A stretch of DNA of 64,000 nt from Sparassis latifolia (GCA_018466975.1 CM031557.1:1860001-1924000), one strand, 5' to 3'. Positions 49,301 to 62,204 are shown, counted from the first letter of the stretch. Notes: generated from the letters alone by a model not told the origin. Program-made: numbers and translations.

Positions 49301-52300
49301 TGCTGTGACTACATTAGCTTTTGTATCTCCACAAGAAGTACTTCCAAGGATTATCGAACAAATTCGAGCCGATATCAATCCGGAAGAGATCAATTCCTTA
49401 AGCGAAATGGACCTCGGAGTATGGTCGGTCCCTGAAGGAAAGACGTACGTGGATGGTAAGAATTGTGCCCACTCGCTGAGATCAAGTCCAAATGACGAGA
49501 TTCATATAGTGCTTGCCTTGAAAGACATTGATGTGCCAGTGAAGAAGGGTAAAGGTTATAAAGAGGCTCAGTGGGAGGCAGAGGTAAGGAAGTCGTTAGC
49601 TAGCAAGAAGGGCAACGCACCGGCTACACTCTCTAAGCAAGATCAAGCGCTTGTTCACGCACAGCTCGAAAAAGAGTCGCAAATACGAACACGGGTAGCT
49701 GTCATAAAGACCAAGTTCGATCGTGGTCTCAATCTCGTGTCTAGCATCATAAACGCACACGTGGACGAATTTCGGCCATACTTATCGTCTGTTGCCACAC
49801 TGCTACTGAAAGGCGCTTTCGGAAATGGAGTTGCTCTCGTGGGCTTCAATGCATTCGACAGATATCTGGTACGAGTTTCTGTTATTCACGTCGGATGCTG
49901 TTTTAACATGGCGACACAGGCATTGTCGAACACTTGTTCGGATCGTTTAGACACACTCCGGACGTGGATAGGCGTTGCGACCCTACGCAGTCTTGGAATC
50001 AATGAGATACCGGAAGATTACACAGTTGAACCTCTGAATTGTGAGCTCAACATGATTTTTAAGTGTTACGGGTGGTTTAGTTAGACCGTTCGCAGCGCTT
50101 GTTCTTCGCGTGTTATACCGTTTACGCTCCTTGTCAGAGCAGAGTCCCTTTGACGCCGCTACGTTTTCTTACTCGTCCCCATTATTGAGTGAAGTGCTCT
50201 TGAAAGGGGGCATTGCTCTGACGGATGAGGACGACCCTCTCGAACAAGTAGCTCTGGCGTTGGGTGTTGTTAGATTCCATTGCGGCGAATGTAAGTGCCT
50301 GTGTTATAGATGACTGGTCCTAGTTTACATTGTGATCGATGCAGTCTCAGAGCCAACATTTCCACGGATTCAGACCATGGAAAATCTCATTCATGTTATC
50401 AGAACTCAGCCGAAGCTCGCGAAGGAAGCATCTTCCGCTCTCATTGATTTGGGTGAAGCAATGAATCCAACAGCGACACGAGAAGAAATTTCTGCACTAC
50501 TGCGTGGAACTTTGTTACAGGAAGTGTACGTCCGCAACTCCTGTCTCCAAACACTGCAGGTAAGATTAACATGCTACTTTTAATCGCACAATCCTCTTAT
50601 CTGATCTAATAGCCATTCGACCTGACGGATTTCGACTGGTCTCCAGAGATCTGGATAGCTAGTCACGACACCGACGAGCAGAACGCCAGATTGGCCCGTC
50701 GTGTTTGGGAGGACAATGGCTTGGATGTTCCAGAGAGCTTCGTGGTTGATCTGTCAAAGTTCCTCGGTAAGTGGTGCACGAAGGCTACTCAGAGTGGGCG
50801 TTAACAGCTCCAGTAGAGCATGACAATGCCTATGTTCGCTCGAGTGCGGCTGTAGCTCTTGCTGATGCCGTTATCGACATCTGGCCGCAATCCATCACCA
50901 ACGTTTTGGCTATTCTCAAGGATTTCTACCGCGAGAAGGTATGATCGTCACCGTTATGCATTGCTGTGTCATACTGATCGTCTTCAGGCGAAAGTTTTGG
51001 CTCCCGAGTATGATCAATATGTGAGTTTGAAGTGTGAATGACCTCACTTGTCTGTCATTGATGAGGGATCACTAGGGAATGGTGATTGCCCAAAGCCTTG
51101 ATCGAAGTGACCCATGGCAAGCACGGGTAGCAATAGCGCGTTCATTTGAGCTCCTCTCGCCAGCATTCACAGCGGAGGACGTGGATCCATTCTTCAAGTT
51201 CTTGATCCTGGATGAAGCTCTTGGTGACCGTTACGCCGATGTTCGTCGAGGTATGCTTAGTGCAGGTACTGCCGTGATCGACTTACACGGACTGGCTCAT
51301 CTTGCTGAGCTCATCGCGATGTTTGAATCACATTTGTCTGCGACGGGTTCGTCTACGGAGACGGCTGATTTCATCAAGGAAGCTGTCGTGATCCTCTTTG
51401 GCCGTGTTGCTAGACATCTAGAGCCTACCGATAAGCGGGTTCCGCAAATTATCGAACGACTGGTAGATGCTCTGAAGACACCATCGGAACAGGTTCAAAT
51501 CGCTGTCTCAGACTGTCTTTCACCTCTGGTTCAAGTCATGCAATCGCCAGCTGCAGAGTTAATTGATCGCTTGTTGAATGAACTCTTCAATGCGCCAAAG
51601 TATGCTGTGCGACGAGGGGCAGCGTACGGACTTGCTGGAGCAGTCAAAGGCGCGGGGATCTCTGCCATGAAGGAATACAACATCGTAGAACGACTCAAGG
51701 CGGCATCTGAAGACAAGAAACGTTATGAGCCGCGCCAAGGAGCCATGTTCGCCTTCGAGACATTTTCGAGCACGCTTGGCCGTTTATTTGAACCATATGT
51801 CACCCATATTCTTCCGGTGCTGCTGACATCCTTCGGAGATACAGTGCCTGATGTTCGAGATGCTACTCATGATGCGGCCAGAGTCATTATGGCGAATATG
51901 TCGGGTTATGGTGTCAAGACGATCCTACCATCACTTCTTTCCGGCCTTGACGAGAAGCAATGGAGGACTAAGAAGGGGTCCATCGAGCTGCTCGGAATGA
52001 TGGCCTATTGTGCACCAAAACAGCTATCACAATCTCTCCCGATTGTCATTCCGCGCCTCACCGGTGTCCTGACTGACTCGCATGCCCAAGTCCGAACAGC
52101 CGCGAACAAGAGTTTGAAGCAATTCGGGGAAGTTATCAGTAATCCTGAGATTCAGTCATTGGTGCCTGTGTTCCTCAAGGCTCTGGTGGATCCCGGTAAA
52201 ACACCCAATGCGTTGTCTGCACTACTAAAGACTTCCTTCATGCATTACATTGACCATTCGTCACTGGCGTTGGTGAGTGCTCTGATCCACATACTCGAAG

Positions 52301-55300
52301 GTGCTCTCATGCTCGTTCTAGGTCGTACCCATCATCGAACGCGGGCTTCGCGAAAGAGGCGCAGACACTAAGAAGAAAGCTGCTCAAATCGTCGGCAACT
52401 TAGCGTCACTCACGGAGTCCAAAGATTTTGTCCCTTACCTCAGTCGTCTCCTCCCTCTGGTGCACGTAGTTCTGGTTGATCCAGTTCCTGAAGCTCGAGC
52501 CACCGCAGCGAAAGCTCTGGGTACTCTCGTTGAGCGGTTGGGCGAAATTCATTTCCCCGACTTAGTTCCCGGTCTACTTCGCACTCTCAAGACGGATACC
52601 TCTGGTGTCGACCGTCAAGGTGCGGCCCAAGGGTTGAGCGAGGTTCTTTCAGGCCTTGGAATGGAGCGAATGGAAGGCCTCCTTCCGGATATCATTGCAA
52701 ACGCTCAATCTCCACGCAGCACGGTCAGAGAGGGCTTTATGTCTCTGCTTGTGTACCTTCCAGCAACATTTGGTACTAGATTCCAGCCGCATCTACCAAA
52801 GATCATCTCGCCAATTTTGAGTGGTCTTTCGGATTCCGAGGATTACGTGAGAGATGCGGCCATGCGTGCTGGCCGTATGGTTGTCACGAACTATTCAACC
52901 AAAGCCATCGATCTTCTCCTACCGGAGCTAGAAAGAGGCATGTTTGATTCTGGCTGGCGTATCAGGGTAAGCTCTTACACTGTTGTTTGGAAACTTTTCG
53001 TATACTGAGACATGAGTCCAGCAATCTTCTATTACACTCGTTGGCGAACTGCTATTCAAAGTCTCAGGAATTAGTGGCAAAAGCGAGGTTGAAGGCGACG
53101 AAGAGATCGGAGACACTGCGACGGCTGAGTCATCTCGTCGGGCTCTCGTTGAGGTTCTTGGTGTTGAGCGTCGTGATCGAATCTTGTCGGCTCTCTATCT
53201 TGCCCGCCAAGATGCTGTGAACGTCGTCCGCCAGTCATCCATTCATATCTGGAAGGCGTTGGTGCACAACACTCCTCGAACAGGTAAGTTCAGTGGATTG
53301 GAGAACGTCTATCTCAACTCACACGTCCGCAGTGCGGGAGCTTCTTCCCGAGCTCATGAACCAAATCATTCTTCTGCTTTCCAGCAGTGAGGTTGATCAG
53401 CAAGAGGTAAAAATGCACCTCTTGACCCCGGCTAGTCTGGAATTTTAATGCCCTTCTTAGACCGCAGCCCGCACTATTTCAGAGCTTTGTCGCAAGTCCG
53501 GTGAAAAGATATTAGGAGAGATTGTCTCAATCCTGAAAAGTAAATCAATTTCCACTGACCCACAGACGAGGGAAGGTGTCTGCTTGGCGCTGTGCGAGAT
53601 CATGTGAGTGGGCATTTCATTGATGTGCAAGGGTAACCACTTATATTGTGAGAAGGGAAAGCACTACCGACAACCAACGAGAAGGACACGAAGATGATAT
53701 GATCGCTATGGTTCGAGCCGCGTTGGTAGACGATGAAGCGAACGTCCGCAGTGCAGCTGCCAAGGCATTTGATACACTACAAGAACAGATCGGGGCGAAG
53801 GCTATTGATCAGACTATCCCAACACTCCTGGAGGCTCTGCGTCAACCCGGTCAAAGTTCTGGAACAGCTCTGCAAGCTCTGAAGGAAGTCATGGCTGTGA
53901 GTTGTGTACTTTCTATCTAGGAAATTCCCATCTAAACTTATACCTTTGCAGGTGCGTGCTGCAACTGTGTTCCCGGTCCTGATTCCCACTTTGACAACGA
54001 TACCGATGTCGGTATTCAATGCACGAGCATTGGCATCCCTTGTGACCGTTGCGGGTACCGCATTGAGCAAGCGACTGACAGTTATCCTCACTGCTCTCGT
54101 GAAAATGATAGAATCTTCTGAGATTGAGCGAGATGAGGAGCTCAAGACCGCCGTAGACGAAGCGACACGTGCCCTGTTGGCTTCAGTGTGCGACCTTGAA
54201 GGTCTGAACACGCTAATGCTCTTGCTTCTCGGATGGTAGGTGTTGTCGTGTTGTCGCCGTGTTTAGCTCAATGTCAATTGTCAACAGGGCCAAGCATGAC
54301 TCCATTCAGCGACGGGTCAGCGGATGCAACCTGTTCGCCTTATTCTGTGAAGAATCACAGCTAGACTCCTCGTTGTATCGCGCAGATTGGATTCGACAGC
54401 TGGTGTCGTTGCTGGATGATAGTCAAGTGGCCGTCCATAGCGCCGCATGGCGAGCTTTCGATGTCTTCGTCAAGTCAGTACCGAAGGACGAACTGGAACC
54501 TCTCGTGGTTCCTCTTCGGCGTACCATCGAAAGCACTGGCGCACCTGGAAGACATGTTCCTGGTTTCAGCTTGCCGAAAGGTGTATCTCCAACTGTGCCC
54601 ATCATCATCGCAGGTCTCACTACAGGTAGCAATGAGCAGCGAGAACAGGCCGCGTATGCTATCGGGGACCTCGTCGAGCGCACACAGGAAAGCGCAATCA
54701 AACCTTTTGTAGTGCCTTTCACCGGTCCTCTTATCCGTGTTGCGACTCAAGCATCCACGTACCCACCTGCTGTTAAGACAGCCATCCTGAGCACCCTCTC
54801 TACTATGCTTGAACACATTCCACTATTCGTCAAGCCATTCTTCCCACAGCTGCAGAGGACCTTCGTGAAGAGTGTAAGCGATCCTGCCAGCCTGGTCGTG
54901 CGCACGAAGGCGGCACAGGCATTGGGCATGCTCATGCGGAGTCAAACTCGTGTCGACCCTGTGATCACAGAGCTGATCACCGGGGTAAAGAGCAATGACG
55001 ATGGTATTGCAGGCAGCTTGATGTTCGCTTTGGCGCAGGTGGTGCACAGTGCAGGTAGTAACGTCGGAGAAAAGGCGAGGGAGGCATGTGCAGACCTTGT
55101 GTCTGAGTCCTTCAGAGAGAGCCACGATGGTGAGCGTCGTTCACATTGATTAGCGGGTTGTTTTTGACGACACCCGGGCAGAATATTACATCCAGTCCGT
55201 AGCCTCGCTCTTCGCAGCCTTGTCGGCGTATCCGGACTTGGTGAAACCAGTCGTCGAGTAATTCTCATTCGCTCGTGTTATATCTTAATATCTAATTTCT

Positions 55301-55550
55301 TTCTCTCCGCAGGGCCTACTTGACTGCAGGCACGCCAGCTTCCGTGTTGTCATCCCACTGTATATTGGCAGTTCTCTCACCAGACGATGATTTCCATCAG
55401 AGCCAAGATACGACCGTATTCCAAACACTTGGCGTTCTACGAAGTGTCCGACAGAAGGTGCAGGAAAGCATTGCTAGCGAAAAACCATCTATCTCTCGCC
55501 CTGCGCGGGAGGCGAGCTCGTTGTTGAAATCTATTGATGATGAGCAATGA
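46369..55550 (+). CDS. GCN1: GCN1, HEAT-repeat activator of GCN2 / eIF2-alpha kinase pathway
   Basis: Giant ribosome-associated scaffold that carries the uncharged-tRNA signal from stalled or colliding ribosomes to the kinase GCN2. The gene spans about 9.2 kb with many 45-70 nt introns and codes for roughly 2,500-2,650 residues, as in yeast. The start MGKHEIESWIAST is at 46369. HEAT-type repeats run throughout. The eEF3-like core lies at about 51.1-53.0 kb, recognisable from RRGAAYGLAGAVKGAGISAM, LGRLFEPYVTHILPVLL, ANMSGYGVKTILPSLL, KGSIELLGMMAYCAPKQLS, VDRQGAAQGLSEVLSGLG and LSDSEDYVRDAAMRAGRMVV. The following 53.0-55.2 kb should hold the GCN2 RWD-binding part. It ends REASSLLKSIDDEQ. I followed many exon joins without meeting a break; it is probably fully functional. 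Confidence 0.95.
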
Positions 55551-55979
55551 TTATTTGTTCGGACTGTATTTCCTCAAGCTCCGATGTACATACGAAGGTC
55601 ATATCATGCTGTGGAATTTGGACCAGTAGCTAGTCTGACTGACTTGTATTAGCTAGTGGTGTTGTGCAAACAGAAGACATCCTGCAGAACGTTCCTAAAC
55701 ACTTGCCTGATGGGGAAGCCAACGCTTCGCGACACCGCCAAAGAGTCGGTTGAGCCGCTGTCCGTGCTTCACCTGTAGTATTGCTTGCTCCGTATTATTT
55801 ATCGACGTATTCCTGGTCAAGAAGCCTGGTTTTTCGACGCCTTAGCATCTTCGCCGTCGGTTTCTCCGCTGCTCAGTCATTACTCTAGTCACATGACACT
55901 CTTCAGACACGCCCACTATCTGAGACTCAAAGTGCTCCCCCTTGTATCTGTGCCGTCTCCCTTTCTTCGATCACAAAAC
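55551..55979. other. Intergenic region after GCN1
   Basis: About 430 bp with no coding content that I can support. Confidence 0.5.
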
Positions 55980-56435
55980 ATGTCTACGACTGCGCTGCCT
56001 CTCCACAAGTTTCTCGTCTATGCTCCTGACCAGACTGATGTTGGCGCGTTAGAGCGTCGACTGTCTGTCCGGGCCAGTCACCTCGAGAACGCGACGGGAA
56101 CTGCGCGGAAGGGTTTACTCCGTAAGAATTGAAACATCTTGACTGCTCCAGCTCTCCGAACGTTGAACTATTATACGCTAGAAACTGGGGGACCGTTGCT
56201 TTCGCCCGAATCGATCGCGTCACCTACAGCTGAGAAGAAGATGGTCGGATCGCTGATGATCTTTGAGGCCGATAATATCGAAACCGTCAAGAAAATTGTC
56301 GAGAGTGACATTTACTACACCAGCGGCGTTGTGAGTGTGTATTGTGGTCGTCAGAGAAGTAGACATTAATGTATTATTTAGTGGGATAAGGAGAAACTGG
56401 TCATCCTGCCATGGATACAAGCAACCTTCCAGTGA
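55980..56435 (+). CDS. YCII-related domain protein
   Basis: Small protein of about 110 residues in three exons. The start at 55980 reads MSTTALPLHKFLVYAPD. The first exon ends ARKGLL with a GTAAGAATT donor; exon 2 starts after ACGCTAG and reads TGGPLLSPES, then KKMVGSLMIFEADNIETV and VESDIYYTSGV. The third exon is WDKEKLVILPWIQATFQ. The His/Tyr-Val-Asp-type opening strand, the GxLLSPE turn, the G-S-L-M-I-F strand and the ILPW end fit the YCII dimeric alpha-beta barrel fold. In many fungi such proteins are annotated only as YCII-like and their reaction is unknown. No signal peptide. Looks intact. Confidence 0.85.
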
Positions 56436-57298
56436 TCTGCAGATGTAGATATCCGAACTTGAATTTTTGCTGCATGATGTACAGTATACAAGTATGGAAC
56501 CGCTCTGTTTGGCTAGACAGAATTATATGAAGGCATGTGGGACTGTCACGAACTGGATATCGCCGATGAAGTATAACTATGGGAGCTAAATGATTCTGAT
56601 CGCTCACTATGTTGCCACTAGATCACTGAGCTTGCTGTCAAATGTTGTCAAACTAGAGGTGGTAACCTGGAGGCAAGCCTTGAAGAGCAAGAGTCGAGCA
56701 ATTTTGGCTGGCACCTACAGACAGATGCTGCATGTTATGCAAAGTCTTCCACGGACACCTGTTTCCAAGGTCATTCCTTGTGCATACGAAGCGGTCGATC
56801 TTCTAGCTCCCAGCTGGGCCGCTTGACGGTACGTACTTGTCAACTAAAAAACACGACGGTGTCAATTAACAACTACACTCGTGGACCTCGCTCGCAAAAC
56901 TCATAAGTAAACATATCAGAGAGAGACAAGGTGGAATACATATATATTCGTTCCATGGTAGATGTTCAAGATAGTGAACGGTTATAAGCAGCCACCATAG
57001 CCAAGCATGGCTTGATCTTGGCGCCGGAGGCTCGCGCACTTGTGCTCTACTATCATGATCCTCTCGCAAGCCTACGCCAACGACGTTGCGTTTCGATTGT
57101 GATCCGCTAACATCAATGTTAGTTTCGGGCCCATCACCGCGCCGTGCGGGTGCTGCACGGGAACGAGCATTGGTGGCAGAACGGTTGGGGCACGGTACAC
57201 GGGCCGTGATAGGATCTTCTGTACACAGCTGACCAGCGACGTCTAGAGCTGTATATAGAGCATAATGAAGAGGGTGAGCACGCAGCGCTGTCACGAAC
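56436..57298. other. Intergenic region
   Basis: A 78-codon plus frame at 56590-56826 and minus frames at 56.9-57.4 kb show no domain. I see no supported gene. Confidence 0.5.
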
Positions 57299-58966
57299 AT
57301 GTCGTCGTCGAGCAACATTGCCAAAATCGAGGTGGGCAGATGTTTCGAGTCGAAGTGCACATCTCAGCCTGACCCGTCACCTCTTCGTGATGGATTGACG
57401 CTGTCACAATCCTGTCATACTCGTTTCTGCTCAGATCTTCCGCGTGCCACCTCGCTGGGTATTCGTCCGAGTTGAGACGGAGGGTGGTATCGTTGGATGG
57501 GGAGAAGGGACGTTGGAAGGGCATACGGAAGCTATCGAGGGGGCATATAAAGACCTCATAAGGAGATTCGTAGGATGGGATGCTGATAGGATTCAAGACA
57601 TCTGGCAACATGCATACCGCTCGCGGTTCTATAGAGGCGGCCCAGTTCTCATGGTGAGTGTACATTATGGGCTCACTACACGTGAATCTAGCTGAACGTC
57701 AGATATTAGTCTGCGCTCTCTGGATTGGATATTGCCCTGTGGGATATCAAGGGCAAGAAACTCGGTGTTCCTGTCTGGCAGTTACTGGGTGGGAAGGTTC
57801 GCGACCGCCTCAAGGTGTACAGCTGGATTGGCGGGGACAAACCCCGTGATGTGATTGAAGGCGCAATGAGTCGGAAACAACAAGGGTTCACTGCTGTCAA
57901 GATGAATGGCACCGGTAGGCATGAACCCTTGACACCTCCGAAGTAACTGCCCTAATTGGTCTGTCCGTGCGCAGAGGCGATCGGTTGGATTGATTCTCCC
58001 GCTTTGTTGGAAGAGACCGTGGCTAGAGTCAGCGATGTCAGATCTGTCGGGCTGGATGTAGGAGTTGATTTCCATGGGCGAGTGCACAAGGGCATGGCCA
58101 AGCAGCTCGCAAAGCTGCTGGAGCCTCTTCACCCTCTCTTTATTGAAGGTACTTTATCACATTGTGCGGCATCTCTACCGCTGTTGAACATGACCACAGA
58201 ACCGTTACTATCCACGCAACCGCTGGAGATCGCTGATCTTTCCAACTCAGTTTCTAGCCCTATCGCGCTCGGCGAGCGTCTCTATGGTCGTAGCGAATTC
58301 CGTCCATATCTTGAAGCTCGTGCCATTGATATTGCTCAGCCCGACGTACGTTGATCGGTCGGCCTTGCACACCGCTCTGACCTCGTACTTGTATCTTCAG
58401 GTCGCTCACTGCGGTGGGATCAGCGAGTTGCATCGCCTTGCTTCCCTAACTGAGACGTACGACGTCGCCCTGGCCCCACACTGTCCCCTCGGTCCTATTG
58501 CACTTGCAGCGTGCATGCAAGTTGATATCGCTTCGCCCAATTGTAAGCTTGTTCTTTCGCCCAATTATTCTGCGTGATCGCTCATCCCACCTTTTGTCTC
58601 TCAGTCTTCATTCAGGAGATGAGTCTACAGGTTCGCCACATTATTTAAATACCGTCCAGCATGTACTGATTTTTTGTTACTGTTTTCGCTCTTCGGTAGA
58701 TGCACTACAACGAGGGCGCAGACCTCCTCACATATCTCGTCGACCCGTCAATCTTCGCGATCAAGGATGGTTATGTCGAAGCTCTTCAGGGTACGTCCCT
58801 GTCCCATGAACTTGAATTTATAAGACTGACGCAATGGCTAGGCTCTGGCTTGGGCATTGAGATTAACGAAGCTCTAGTGCGTGAGTACGCCGCGAAGTAC
58901 AGCAGTGATGACCCGTGGAAGAATGCCGTATGGACTGGGGAGGATGGATCACTCAGGGAATGGTAG
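57299..58966 (+). CDS. D-galactonate dehydratase-like enzyme (enolase superfamily)
   Basis: Probably removes water from D-galactonate to give 2-keto-3-deoxy-D-galactonate, as bacterial DgoD does. The start at 57299 ([11 protein letters not shown]) joins after a 130-nt intron to [20 protein letters not shown] and [13 protein letters not shown]. Next come [31 protein letters not shown] and [20 protein letters not shown], then VKMNGT. Metal and catalytic residues are in [51 protein letters not shown] and [18 protein letters not shown]. The end is [18 protein letters not shown]. The DFHGR, IEEP, GER and APHCP blocks match DgoD closely, better than generic mandelate racemases. All exons open. Substrate is inferred from family likeness. 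Confidence 0.88.
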
Positions 58967-59317
58967 AATTATATGCTCAATTATTACGTGAGGTCGAGGT
59001 GGGTAGTCTGTAGAATCGTTGAGATTGGGACTGAGATAAGATAAGATCATGGTCTGTGACGTATGCAGATCATGATCAGATTTGACAATCCCGATGGGCT
59101 CGGAAATGCCGCTCGACTGAACACAACTATAGGGAAGCTGAATCACTCATCTCTAGCACATCTACATTATGTTTCAGGATGTCTCTGATAAGAGATATAC
59201 CTACTCTCAAAGTGCGTCATCATTGTGGTCTCTTGCTAAGTTATGAACTGACTCCGTCACAATGACAACCGAATTCGATTTTCCTCCAAATGATATAAAA
59301 CAAAAACTAGCGGTGAG
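58967..59317. other. Convergent intergenic region
   Basis: 350 bp between the ends of two converging genes. Nothing coding seen. Confidence 0.5.
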
Positions 59318-60014
59318 TCAACGAAGCGCATCATGTTCCGCAGAACTCCACAATACATTAGTAAAACCCAGACAGAGCTCCGGATGTTCATCATCATTCT
59401 TCTCATCTTCTGACGGACCCGCGCCTTCGCAACTTCGCCGGTGGGGCATAGCGATGGCTACAGCGATCTGCAGCTGGCCCTCAGCTTGCTGTCGTGCTTT
59501 CTGTTTCGAGAAAATATACATGCTTGAAGACGTGGACTGCGATTCGCCGGAGACTGGTCTCTGGCGTGAAACCGAATCGCCAGAATTTTCAGATTTTATC
59601 GTAATGTGTGTCGTGGAGATAGGCTAGGCCCCCCTGTGAGCGGATGGATACAAAAGAGAGGGCAGAAGGAACACTCACCATCAAATTTTGCCACTTCGCC
59701 TCAGCCGGATGAGTGTCGCGCTTCGGAGAAATCAACGAGACGTCCCACAAAGTCGGATGACCAGGGTGTTTCGAAGACCCATCTGACTGCGAGGACTCGG
59801 CATTCCGAACGAGCCGCAGGTATACCCATCGTACGAGGAGGCCGACAGCAATAAATACGGCGACGGCGATCGCTGCGGGAATTGCAGCAGAAGCGCCTGT
59901 GGAACCGGAGGTGGAGCTTGACGCGCTCGCTGAGGTGGTGGCTGCACCAGGAGCAGACGCGCCAGGTGCGCCCGGGATGTCACGGCGATCTCCTGCAGTT
60001 AAGACAGGATGCAT
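59318..60014 (-). CDS. Single-pass membrane protein with PTLWDV motif, function unknown
   Basis: Two exons, 60014-59679 and 59623-59318, both phase 0, give 213 residues. The intron (GTGAGTGTTCC...GGCCTAG) is 55 nt. From MHPVLTAGDRRDIPGAPGA a Ser/Thr/Ala-rich segment leads to one membrane helix (AIPAAIAVAVFIAVGLLVRW) and basic YLRLVRNAE. Then follow GHPTLWDVS, WQNLMPIS, a Ser-rich linker, GQLQIAVAIAMPHRRS, an acidic run and LGFTNVLW near the end. These are the same landmarks in the same order as in the gene at 41.1-42.0 kb, although the linkers are unrelated. An extra 5' exon is possible: a hydrophilic frame (MLDAYTQLDVLLDKAAFVT) lies just upstream. No known domain; signalling adaptor or wall sensor are guesses only. 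Confidence 0.7.
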
Positions 60015-61280
60015 GGATAGATCGTCCGGATTCTGGGCAAGTGGGACGCGTCAGCTAGTGTATTCTGCGATGAGATATTTTCACGTACCGAAAATCTTTT
60101 TAAACGAGTATTCGTAGTTACGAACGCAGCCTTGTCCAGAAGTACATCCAGTTGAGTGTACGCGTCGAGCATAGTATTTGTCTCATCGCCAACGTCTGCA
60201 GGGTGGATAGCTGCGTGCAGGGGAGAAGGAATCGTTGAAGATGTAGTCGAGTGACAGCGCGTAGGGGACCGCAATTATGCGGCGCTGTGCAGTTTCAAGT
60301 TCTGTGAACCAAGAGGAGCACCAGTCGTCGGCTATATACGCCATTGCGGCGTGGGAGGCCCAAGTGACTCAGTCTGCGGTTACACCGCTACGGCTCAGGA
60401 GTCAACTTGGGCTGCGGAGCGCCTGAACGATGATCGGCAATGGGTGCATGCTCTCACGTGTCTAACGCTAAATGGCCCCTGTATGGTGTCCTTTGGTTAA
60501 AGACCGGGCGCACGATCCTCTTGGCCTGCTAATTTCATTCATGAAACATGACTTTCCCGATGAACAAATATTGAATAGCTCACCAGCGAAGAAGAGGATA
60601 CACAGCTTGGTTGTTCCCCGTTTGACAGGTTCGCTATGATGCGATATCTGACATTGAGGCGGCTGGCGTCGAGCGCCAGAACGTCGTTTGATTCCGACAC
60701 GTCCGCAACGTGCAATTGCGGGGCTGCGGGTCATACGCCTTAGCGCGATATTAGCGCAGGGCCAAGGGGAAGAAAAGCATCCGCAGGACTCGATCACTCA
60801 TCCGCAGAAGTCGGAAATTTGGGCAAGTGCTGAAGCGCCCGAGTTTTTCTGCGCCGCAGTTGTTCTTCGGCCAATCTCGTTGATCAGTTGCAAGATACTA
60901 TGGGTTGCATATGGTACGTGTGTGGTGCAGAAGGACGAGCAACTGTGCGAGAGATCGATGGGAGACGCTGAAGGATGAGTCAATGGGTGATTCCGGGGCA
61001 TTAGTACCGTTCCAAGTCCAAAGCACGTAACGAGTCGAAGTTCGAAGTTTGAATCAATCAGATTTGGGGTGAGAACAGAGCTCGTTCGCCGGCAGTGCCA
61101 TGTGTGGGCAGAGGGGATATGTTTCGCTAACGTTTCAGGTCAGAAACAACGGCGGCCATGGGCTGAGGGTAGCGCGCGGTACAGTCGTTTGCATATGAAA
61201 CTGCAGCCACGGAGTACTATTTATTCCGGCCAAATACCTGCCTAACGTATGCCAGGTGGCGAGCCAAGTGCTGCTACCTC
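60015..61280. other. Gene-free stretch before the LTR element
   Basis: Apart from a possible 5' exon of the preceding gene at 60.08-60.27 kb (minus), I find no coding sequence. Confidence 0.4.
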
Positions 61281-61285
61281 CTACG

Positions 61286-61474
61286 TATTGTGAGGTTGAT
61301 CACTACTACTCACTCGGCTGTTAGGCCATGGGTCACAAGCGCATGAGGGGCTCATGCGGTTGGGGCCATATATTTATACTACACAGTAATTCTAGGAGAT
61401 TCCAGTATGTTCTCCGACATACCTATGTGCTGACTAATATATGTTTCCTGATTGGGAAACCACCAGCCCTAACA
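61286..61474 (-). repeat. LTR, left copy (3' LTR of the element)
   Basis: Begins TATTGTGAGGTTG and ends CCCTAACA on the plus strand. Nearly identical to the right copy; it differs mainly by an extra AC/AAGC-type insertion after GGCCATGGGTC and by single bases. Confidence 0.9.
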
Positions 61475-62013
61475 CTCCCCCTCAATCTGGAAACACCTTA
61501 CTGTGCTCCCCCCTCAATCCTGGCATCTCCTATGCCATCCAATATATTTTTCCTTTTGACCCTGAATACCCCAAATGTTGTGGGAGCCCTATGCTCGTGA
61601 CAAGAGAGCCAATGCTACCATCTCGCCAGATCCTTTGACCACGACAACAGAGCCGATGCTCCAGTATTCCCACGGATCCTTCCAATTCGGGAACTCTGTC
61701 CCTCGTCCGCGACACACGCGTAACGTTCGGCTCGCCATTTGCACACTGTCTTCAGTTGCACCTGGCTCCAAGGGTTCTCTGCACATATGCTAAATGCCAG
61801 TATACCCTGCCGCCATGCTTCACCAACTCCGGCAGTGGCGACCCTGCCTAGTTGCGAAGACTTTCGACTTGACCTGCTCGCGGGGTCCTACCCGTATCAC
61901 GGTACAGTCTCCTACGCGCCTACGGCCTCGGCGACCTTTCGCGGTACACTCTGTTACCAGATCGGGCCGTATACAAACTATCCCCCGCGGCGTGAATAGT
62001 AGGTATGCGCTTG

Positions 62014-62199
62014 TATTGTGAGGTTGATCACTACTACTCACTCGGCTGTTAGGCCATGGGTCTAGCGCATGAGGGCTCATGCGGTTGGGGCCATATATTT
62101 ATACTACACAGTAATTCTAGGAGATTCCAGTATGTTCTCCGACATACCTATGTGCTGACTAATAGATGTTTCCTGATTGGGAAACCACCAGCCCTAACA
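62014..62199 (-). repeat. LTR, right copy (5' LTR of the element)
   Basis: Same ends as the left copy. It is followed directly by CTACG, the matching target-site duplication. Confidence 0.9.
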
Positions 62200-62204
62200 C
62201 TACG

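Larger units (their letters stand above)
61286..62199 (-). mobile_element. Small non-autonomous LTR retrotransposon (TRIM-like)
   Basis: Two direct repeats of about 186-189 bp flank an internal part of about 540 bp, and the whole is bordered by the 5-bp duplication CTACG (61281-61285 and 62200-62204). Read on the minus strand the LTR starts TGTTAGGGCTGG, and a polypurine tract (GATTGAGGGGGAG, 61475-61487) sits right before the 3' LTR, which sets the orientation. The internal part has no reverse transcriptase, integrase or gag that I can see, so it must be mobilised in trans. Size and layout fit a TRIM. The two LTRs differ only by a few small indels and substitutions, so the insertion is fairly young. 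Confidence 0.88.

Noticed and set aside
53648..54239. Possible separate HEAT-repeat gene
   Set aside because: The exons join in phase with GCN1 on both sides and belong to its C-terminal third.
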